DNA of 64,000 nt, from the NCBI RefSeq assembly GCF_030867145.1, contig NC_134453.1, forward strand, positions 6,939,001 through 7,003,000. Direction: 5' to 3'. This DNA comes from Opisthocomus hoazin. Taxonomy: Eukaryota > Chordata > Aves > Opisthocomiformes > Opisthocomidae. The notes under the pieces were generated by a model, which had not been told where the DNA came from, made no database searches, and worked only from the letters and a program-made list of their open reading frames with translations. Both the position numbers and the translations under genes were made by a program. The stretch's first letter is position 1, and every line of letters starts with the position of its first letter. Below, piece by piece: positions 56,901 through 64,000 of this stretch.

Positions 56901-58007
56901 AGGTGGCAAGGCAAGTAAGAAACCCCAGTCTCTGTGCGCCTGTGTGAGCAGTGCAATGGGCAGATGAGGCTGAACAAAATCTTTCCTGTGCAGCCCCTTC
57001 TAGGCATAAGATATCTTGAGACGCTCGCATATTCGGGTCAGGGCTGCGGCAGGCGTCCGGCAAAGATCTCCTAGGTTACGTTTGAAGTTTGAGGTGGCAA
57101 GGCAAGCAAGCAGCCCCACTCTCTCTGCGCCTGTGTGAGCAGTGCCATGGGCAGATGAGGCCGAGCAACAGCTTTCGAGGCTAGCCCATTCTTGGCATAA
57201 GATATCTTGAGATGCTCGCATATTCGGGTCAGGGTTGCGGCGGGCCCCCGGCAAAGACCTCCTAGGTTACGTTGGAGGTTTTAGGTGGCAAGGCTAGCAA
57301 GCAGCCCCAGTCTCTGTGCCCCTGTGCGAGCAGTGCCATGGGCAGATGAGGCTGACCAACAGCTTTCCAGGCTAGCCCCTTCTTGGTAAGAGATATCTGG
57401 AGACGTTCACACCTTCGTTGCAGGGCTGCGTGAGGCACCCGGCAGGGACACCTAGGCTACGTTGGAAGTTTGAGGTGGCAAGGCTAGCAAGCAGCCCCAG
57501 TCTCTGTGTGCCTGTGCAAGCAGTGCCATGCGCAGATGAGGCTGGGAAACAGCTTTCCAGCCTAGACCCTTCTAAGTGCGAGCTATCTGAAGACGTTCAC
57601 ACCTTCGATGCAGGGCTGCTGCAGGAAACCGGAAGGGACCCCTAGGCTACATTTGAATTTTGAGGTGGCAAGGCAAGCAAGAAACCCCAGTCTCTCTGTG
57701 CCTGTGTGAGCAGTGCAATGAGCAGATGAGGCTGAGCAAAAGCTTTCCAGAATAGCCCCTTCGTGGCATAAGATATCTTGAGACGCTCGCATATTCAGGT
57801 CAGCGTTGCGGCAGGCGCCCCGAAAAAACCTCGTAGTCTACGTGTTAAATATGAGGTGGCAAGGCAAGCAAGCAGCCCCAGTCTCTGTACGCCTGTGCGA
57901 GCAGTGCCATGGGCAGATGAGGCTGAGCAACAGCTTTCTAGGCTAGCCCCTCTGGGTGCGAGCTATCTGAAGACATTCTACCTTTTGGGGCAGTGCTGCT
58001 GGAGGCG
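53940..58007. repeat. Satellite array (last segment)
   Basis: About 21 monomers. A variant with gctgcaggaaaccgg and aagaaaccccag recurs near 56480-56560 and 57610-57690, about six monomers apart, suggesting a second local multi-monomer duplication. It ends inside a ctgctggaggcg block where element B begins. Confidence 0.92.
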
Positions 58008-58410
58008 TGTTCTGGTTCGGCTGCCGCCGGCAACAAAAGCGCCACGCGGCTGCCCCTCCCCCCGCCGGCGTGCGGAGGAGAATGGAAAGAAAGAGGAAGA
58101 AATGGTGGGTCGGGATAAGGGCAGTTTAACAGAACAGCAAACAGAGGGAAACAGGAACAACAACGATACAGATAAGGAGAAAACACGACAAAAACAGAAC
58201 CGCTCTCTCGGACCACACCGGCGCCGCATGCTCCCGAGCCGCGAGTGAGTTCCCGCCGCGCCGCCCCCCCCCCACCGGCACCCAGCGTGACGTCACATGG
58301 TATGGAATACCCTGCTCTGTTTGGCCAGGTGGGGTCAGCCCCCACCCCCTGGCTGTGCCCCTTCCTGGAGTCCGGTGAAAATTAACCCTGTCCTGGGCAA
58401 ACCCAGGACA
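58008..58410 (-). repeat. Element B 3' LTR
   Basis: 403 bp, TGTCCTGGG to AGAACA on the minus strand, matching both LTRs of element A. Confidence 0.9.
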
Positions 58411-58429
58411 TTATCCACCCCTTATTCCA
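58411..58429 (-). promoter_or_regulatory. Element B polypurine tract
   Basis: TGGAATAAGGGGTGGATAA on the minus strand, identical to element A, immediately before the LTR. Confidence 0.75.
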
Positions 58430-58902
58430 TACCATCTACGTCATGCCCAGGTCCCCCATTGTCCAGTTGATCACCGCCACTTCTCCTGTCTCCAGATATC
58501 ATTCCCTTAGTCTATGGATCATCACTCTGAACTGTCCGTTGAGTTCATTTAATCCATGACTTCAGGCTCCATCTGTCGTAATGGTCTTCTGTGGCAGGAG
58601 AGGTGATGTGTGGTGATGGACGGTCACTTGCTGCATCCGGAGCTCATGGCTGATGTATCTGGTGCGGCCCATGCCCACAGTCTGCAGGAGATGTTGATCC
58701 TGATGAAGTTGCTGGATGCCAGTTGTTGAAAACCAGGTCCAGTTCCATCATCGCTGTGCTCTGCTAGGGTTCATCAGAAAAGTCCATCCTTCTTTAATCT
58801 GGATGATTCTTACTATGCTACTACTGGTACTAAATATAACAATTGTAACAGTGATAACAGACAGTGACAGGGTTATTTAACAATTAACTTTATACAATTT
58901 AT
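58430..58902 (-). other. Element B 3' region without gene (no env)
   Basis: About 470 bp homologous to 3401-3883, without the poly-A expansion. No envelope-like frame in any of the six frames. Confidence 0.75.
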
Positions 58903-60665
58903 TTATGGACTATTCTTCCCTAAAATCAAATCCCCATGAGGTACACATCGGACTTCCCCATCCTTCTGCATTTCCCACCAGGTACACCCAGGTCCTTGAG
59001 CAAAGGCAATCCGGCGGACGGGCTTGCCTTTGCCCGAGGCAGGACTAACCCAGACTGTCTTCCCTAACATGTTCCGCGTGTGCACTACAGGGACTTTATC
59101 CCCTTCTACGGGGCGCTGAGGTTTTGACTGGGCAGGACCAGCCCGGTTGGTGGACCCTCTGGTGTTAACCAACCAGGTGGCCTTTGTTAAATGGGTATCC
59201 CAATTTTTGACAGTCCCACCCCCCATTGCCCTCAAAGTGGTTTTTAGCAGCCCATTGTAACGTTCGATCTCTCCAGAGGCTGGTGCATGGTAGGGGATGT
59301 GATACACCCACGCAATACCGTGTTCTTTGGCCCAGGTGTCTATGAGGCTGTTGCGAAAATGAGTCCCGTTGTCCGACTCAATTCTTTCGGGAGTGCCATG
59401 TCGCCACAGGACTTGTTTTTCCAGGCCCAGGATGGTATTCCGGGCGGTGGCATGGGGCACAGGGTAGGTTTCCAACCATCCGGTGGTGGCCTCCACCATT
59501 GTGAGCACATAGCGCTTGCCTTGGCGGGTTTGTGGCAGTGTGATGTAGTCAATCTGCCAAGCCTCCCCATATTTATATTTTAGCCATCGTCCTCCATACC
59601 ACTGAGGCTTTACCCGCCTGGCTTGCTTGATTGCAGCGCATGTCTCACATTCATGGATAACCTGTGCGATGGTGTCCATGGTCAAGTCCACCCCTCGGTC
59701 ACGAGCCCATCGGTATGTCGCGTCTCTTCCTTGGTGGCCCGAGGTGTCATGGGCCCACCGAGCTATAAACAGTTCACCCTTATGTTGCCAGTCCAGATCC
59801 ACCTGAGCCACTTCAGTCTTGGCAGCCTGATCTACCTGGTGGTTGTTTTGATGTTCTTCAGTGGCCCGACTCTTAGGGACGTGGGCGTCCACGTGACGGA
59901 CTTCTACAGCCAACTGCTCCAGACGGGCAGCAATATCTTGCCACAATGGGGCAGCCCAGATAGGTTTGCCTCTGCGCTGCCAGTTGTTCTTCTTCCATTG
60001 CTGCAGCCACCCCCACAAGGCATTGGCCACCATCCAAGAGTCGGTGTAAAGATAGAGCACTGGCCACTTCTCTCGACTGGCAATGTCTAAAGCCAGCTGG
60101 ATGGCTTTCACCTCTGCAAACTGGCTGGACTCACCTTCTCCCTCGGCAGTTTCTGCGACTTGTCGTGTAGGGCTCCATACAGCAGCCTTCCACCTCCGCT
60201 GCTTCCCCACAATGCGACAGGACCCATCCGTGAACAGGGCATACTGTTTTTTATCTTCTGGCAGCTGGTTATACAGTGGGGCCTCTTCAGCACGTGTCAC
60301 CTCCTCCTCTGGCGATGCTCCAAAATCTTTGCCTTCTGGCCAGTCCATGATTACCTCCAGAATTCCTGGGCGACTGGGGTTTCCCATTCGGGCGCGCTGG
60401 GTGATCAGAGCGACCCACTTGCTCCACGAAGCATCGGTGGCATGATGTGTAGAGGGGACCCTCTCTTTGAACATCCAGCCCAGGACCGGCAATCGTGGTG
60501 CTAGGAGGAGCTGTGCTTCAGTGCCGACCACTTCTGAAGCAGCTCGAACACCTTCATATGCTGCCAGAATCTCTTTTTCAGTGGGAGTATAGCGGGCCTT
60601 GGATCCTTTGTATCCCCGGCTCCAGAACCCCAGGGGTCGACCTCGAGTCTCCCCTGGTATATTTT
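58903..60665 (-). pseudogene. pol: Element B RNase H and integrase, intact frame
   Basis: Open from about 60665 to the stop at 58903. Counting from codon 60531 (542 residues), RNase H has D102 (LFTDGSCR), E140 (AEVKAIQ) and D164 (YTDSWMV). Integrase has H261, H266, C295, C298 and the catalytic D328, D387 and E423 (WQIDYITL, ESDNGTHF, SGEIERYNG) with the canonical 35-residue spacing. The C-terminal domain ends VPHGDLILGKNSP. All catalytic residues are present; only the separation from the RT frame disables it. It shows what the frameshifted pieces of element A were. Confidence 0.9.
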
Positions 60666-60668
60666 CTG

Positions 60669-62090
60669 TCAGAGACTCCAGGTTGGGCCATTCTCCCCGG
60701 CTGCGGTGTAGAGCACGTTTTTAACATCTTGCCCTGACCGGACTGGACCAAGGGCTACGGCATGACCTATCTCCTGTTTAATCTGTTCAAATGCCTGTCG
60801 TTGCTCAGGGCCCCATTCAAAATCATTCTTCTTCCGGGTCACGTGGTACAGAGGACTCACAATCTGGCTGTAATTTGGGATGTGCATCCTCCAAAACCCC
60901 ACAACACCCAGGAAGGCCTGTGCTTCCTTGTTGCTGGTTGGTGGAGACATAGCTGCTATTTTGTTGATGACATTCATTGGGATTTGACGGCGCCCATCCT
61001 GCCATTTTATTCCCCAAAACTGGATCTCTTGCGCAGGTCCCTTGACTTTACTTCGCTTAATGGCGAAACCGGCTTTCAGAAGGATCTGAACTATTTTCTC
61101 CCCTTTCTCAAAAACTTCCTCCGCTGTGTCGCCCCATATAATGATGTCGTCGATGTACTGCAGATGTTCTGGAGCTTCACCTTTTTCTAGTGCAGTCTGG
61201 ATTAGTCCATGGCAAATGGTGGGACTGTGTTTCCACCCCTGGGGCAGTCGATTCCAGGTGTACTGGATGCCCCTCCAGGTGAAAGCAAACTGTGGCCTGC
61301 ACTCTGCTGCCAAAGGAATGGAGAAGAATGCATTAGCAATGTCAATTGTCGCGTACCACTTGGCTGCCTTTGACTCCAGCTGATATTGAAGTTCTAGCAT
61401 GTCTGGCACGGCAGCACTCAGCGGTGGTGTTACTTCATTCAGGCCACGGTAGTCTGTTGTCAGTCTCCACTCTCCAGTAGATTTTCTCACTGGCCATATG
61501 GGACTATTAAAGGGTGAGAGAGTTTTGGTGATCACTCCTTGACTCTCCAGCTGGCGGATCAGCTGATGAATGGGGAGAAGGGAGTCTCGGTTAGTACGAT
61601 ACTGTCGCCGGTGCACCGTTGTGGTCGCGATTGGCACCTGTTGTTCTTCAACCCTCAGCAACCCCACAACGGAAGGATCCTCCGAGAGACCAGGCAAAAT
61701 GGACAGCTGTTTTATTTCTTCCGTCTCCACAGCAGCTATGCCAAAAGCCCACCGATACCCCTTTGGGTCCTTGAAATAGCCTCTCCTAAGATAGTCTATC
61801 CCAAGGATGCACGGAGCCTCGGGGCCAGTTACAATGGGGTGCTTTTGCCACTCCTGCCCAGTGAGGCTCACTTCAGCCTCCAGTACACTCAGCTCTTGGG
61901 ACCCCCCTGTCACTCCCGAAATGCAAATGGACTCTGACCCTTTGAACTCTGATGGCATTAAATTACACTGTGCACCAGTGTCCACTAGAGCTTTATACTC
62001 TTGTGGATCTGACGTGCCAGGTCACCGAATCCACGCCGTCCAATAAACACGGTTGTCCCTTTCCTCCACCTGGCTGGAGGCAGGGCCCCT
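60669..62090 (-). pseudogene. pol: Element B protease and reverse transcriptase
   Basis: In frame with gag after its TAG. A TGA at 62022-62024 sits where element A has Trp, upstream of the protease site DTGAQCNLMPS. Then come ILGIDYLRRG, SPFNSPIWPVRKSTGEWRL, motif A YATIDIANAFFSIPL, YIDDIIIWGDTAEEV, AIKRSKVKGPAQEIQFWGIK and the thumb/connection text up to AAGENGPTWSL. A TGA at 60669-60671 follows, again at a Trp position by comparison with the family, together with a one-base frame change before RNase H. The RT itself is otherwise uninterrupted, unlike in element A. Confidence 0.88.
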
Positions 62091-63740
62091 CTAATCCTCG
62101 TCAGAGAATTTGCTGCTCACCTGCTGTAAAAATGACTTGGAGGTCCCCTCCAGAGGATCAGAATCAAAATCAAACTGTCTACCTGGTCTGGAGAGCTGGC
62201 TGCTGGAAACTGGAGCGGCATTTTTCCTAACAGAATCCCCTTTTGTGATTGTTTTACCTCGCAACTCACGTACTCGTGCCTCTAGACTTGAGGTGGGTTT
62301 TCCATCCCACTTCCTCATGTCCTCTCCGTGGTCACGCAGGTAGAACCACAGGGTGCCCCGTGGTGTATAGCCTCTGTATTCCCTCTCCTGAGCAGAGAAA
62401 CGCTTGCCCCTAATAGCTGAGACACTGGCCCGTACAGGTGGGGAGTAGGACATATTCCTGTCTAGTCGCTTGACAAGTTTCTCCACAGCTGAGACAAGGG
62501 AGGAAGAGAGACTTTCCTCATATTGCCGGAGTCTGACAGCCACCTCATCCACTGTTGGTGCGTCTTTACCTTTCCAGTCTACTACTGCCAGTGAGTTGGC
62601 ATATGAGGATGGTGCGCCCCGCACAAACTTCCTCCACATGGATTGTGAGCACTGGAGTTCATCTGGGTCTGTGGGTACCTGCTCATCGTCTGTGTCACAG
62701 TAAACCGGCTCCCGCACAGCTAATTCCCTCAAGTACTGAATACCCCTTTCCATATTGGTCCACTTGCCAGGATAGCATACAAAATCGTCACTGAAGGGGT
62801 ACCTCTCCCTCACCCCTGAGAGAAGTCTCCTCCAGAGGCTGAGGATTTGTTCCTTTTTCCCAATGGCCTTGTCAATGCCCCCATCCCTGGCCAGGGATCC
62901 CAGCTGCTTGGCTTCCTTGCCCTCTAATTCCAAGCTGCTGGCCCCGTTATCCCAGCACCGCAGCAGCCAGGTGGCAATGTGCTCGCTAGGGTGGTGGCTG
63001 AAATCTTTCCGCATGTCTCGCAGCTCGCCCAGGGACAGGGACCGGGTGATGATCTCTGTCTCTGTCTCCCGCGATGACCCCGGCTCATCGTCATCCCTCC
63101 CGGAGCGATCTGCTCTCTTTGCGTCTTTCTTTAGTTTTACAGGGGCGACTGCTACCGGCACAGGCTGGTCATTGGGCTCAGCCGCGATGCCTGCAGCTGG
63201 AGCTGGGGCTGGAGCCGCTGCTGTGCCTGCCGGGGAAACCGAGGCAGACCCTGCAGCTGTGGCAGCGGCGGTGCCGGTCGGGGGGGCTGTGACTGCCTGC
63301 TGGGCTGGAGGGGCTGCAGGGCCAGCTGGGGGGGCAGCGCCAGTCGCAGTGCCTGCCACTTCGCTTCCCCCCCTTTCCCCTTTAAGGCACTGAACAGTGT
63401 TGAACATGGCTCAGTAGGCATGGGCCAGACCCCAGCACATTGTGGTGATCTGTGTCTCTCTGGAGTTCCCAGGGTGGCAGCACACTTTTTTCAGATATTT
63501 TACCAGATTGTCCGGATTCTGTATTTGTTCAGGGGTGAGTTTAAAACACACCGCAGGTGCCCACAGCTCTAGACACCTGCCCATGCTGTCCCACACACCC
63601 AGCCACTCACAGCTATCCAGCCCCGGGGCAGGTCTCTGCCAGATGATCTTAACGACTTGTTTAACCCTAAACAAAACCTGAAACCCATTCAGGAGGCAGA
63701 ACAAAAGGAGAGTGCTGGCCTGAGCATCCCACGGGTACTC
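62091..63740 (-). pseudogene. gag: Element B Gag-like protein, one stop, 5' end lost
   Basis: Same protein as in element A. A TGA at 63411-63413 (an Arg codon CGA in A, a CpG transition) splits it; the frame is otherwise open to the TAG at 62091-62093. The N-terminal part still shows the hydrophobic STLLLFCLLNGFQVLFRV stretch, then the Ala/Pro-rich linker, LSLGELRDMRKDF and SLWRRLLSGVRERYPF. It is cut at 63740 by CR1 sequence, so about the first 120 residues are missing. Conservation between A and B supports the Gag as a real product of the family. Confidence 0.82.
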
Positions 63741-64000
63741 ACAGAATCACAGAATCACAGAATAGTAGGGGTTGGAAGGGACCTCTGTGGGTCATCTAGT
63801 CCAACCCTCCTGCCGAAGCAGGGTCACCTACAGCAAGCTGCACAGGACCTTGTCCAGGCGGGTCTTGAATATCTCCAGAGAAGGAGACTCCACAACCTCC
63901 CTGGGCAGCCTGTTCCAGTGCTCCGTCACCCTCAGAGGGAAGAAGTTCTTCCTCATGTTCAGACGGAACTTCCTGTGCCTCAGTTTGTGCCCATTGCCCC
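63741..64000 (-). mobile_element. CR1 LINE, 3' end
   Basis: The plus strand starts with the tandem acagaatcacagaatcacag, the complement of the (ATTCTGTG)n tail typical of chicken-repeat-1 elements. The CR1 3' part follows (gttggaagggacctctgtgg, tctagtccaaccctcctgcc) and continues to the window edge. It is in minus orientation. It directly abuts the gag of element B. Confidence 0.95.

Larger units (their letters stand above)
58008..63740 (-). mobile_element. Element B: second ERV-L/spuma-like provirus, cut by a CR1
   Basis: Same family as element A: 3' LTR, identical purine tract, env-less 3' region, pol and gag in the same order, about 95% similar by eye. The 5' end is lost where gag text stops at 63740 and CR1 sequence begins. 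Lesions are few: a TGA in gag (63411-63413), a TGA in protease (62022-62024), and a TGA plus frame change near 60660-60671. The left flank is satellite ending aggcg; the other flank lies outside the window. Confidence 0.9.

Noticed and set aside
25682..58007. CRISPR array, because of regular repeats
   Set aside because: The period is about 190 bp with no short repeat/spacer pattern, and the context is a vertebrate genome with ERVs and CR1.

Overview
The window looks like nuclear DNA from a bird. It is almost entirely repetitive: a satellite array with a monomer of about 190 bp, interrupted by endogenous retroviruses (ERVs) of several classes, with a CR1-type LINE at the right edge. The CR1 3' end, the spuma/ERV-L-like family and the alpharetrovirus-like ERV all point to birds. 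I see no host protein-coding gene, no tRNA or rRNA gene and no CRISPR array. The placement (centromeric, pericentromeric or W-linked heterochromatin) is inference.

Layout. 1-2966 satellite. 2967-9599 element A: minus strand, ERV-L/spuma-like, two LTRs, gag open, pol frameshifted, no env. 9600-10211 satellite. 10212-18127 element C: plus strand, gammaretrovirus-like, LTRs nearly identical but coding region badly decayed. 18128-18905 satellite. 18906-25681 element D: minus strand, alpharetrovirus-like, exact 6-bp target duplication, long RNase H-integrase frame, one-frame env with three stops, deletion through gag-protease. 25214-47397 a higher-order tandem repeat: about 3.5 near-identical units of 6,313 bp. 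The first unit begins inside the leader of element D; each full unit carries a leader+LTR piece, satellite and a solo LTR. 47398-50022 satellite. 50023-53939 element F: minus strand, betaretrovirus-like with dUTPase-protease, whose two ends are inverted copies of the same LTR end, flanked by an exact 6-bp duplication. 53940-58007 satellite. 58008-63740 element B: minus strand, same family as A, cut off by a CR1 at 63741-64000.

How it fits together. The satellite is the substrate and the ERVs landed in it at different times. By eye the LTR pairs differ by about 8% (A), 5-6% (D) and 1-2% (C). A later amplification captured ERV LTR pieces together with about 28 satellite monomers and multiplied them almost without change. 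The most unusual features are the inverted-end provirus F, the 6.3-kb unit whose junction lies in an ERV leader, the mismatch between young LTRs and decayed genes in C, and the hydrophobic N-terminus of the Gag shared by A and B.

Long open frames in the satellite (up to 417 codons on the minus strand) are by-products of the repeat and are not annotated as genes. All percentages are counts by eye, not computed alignments.
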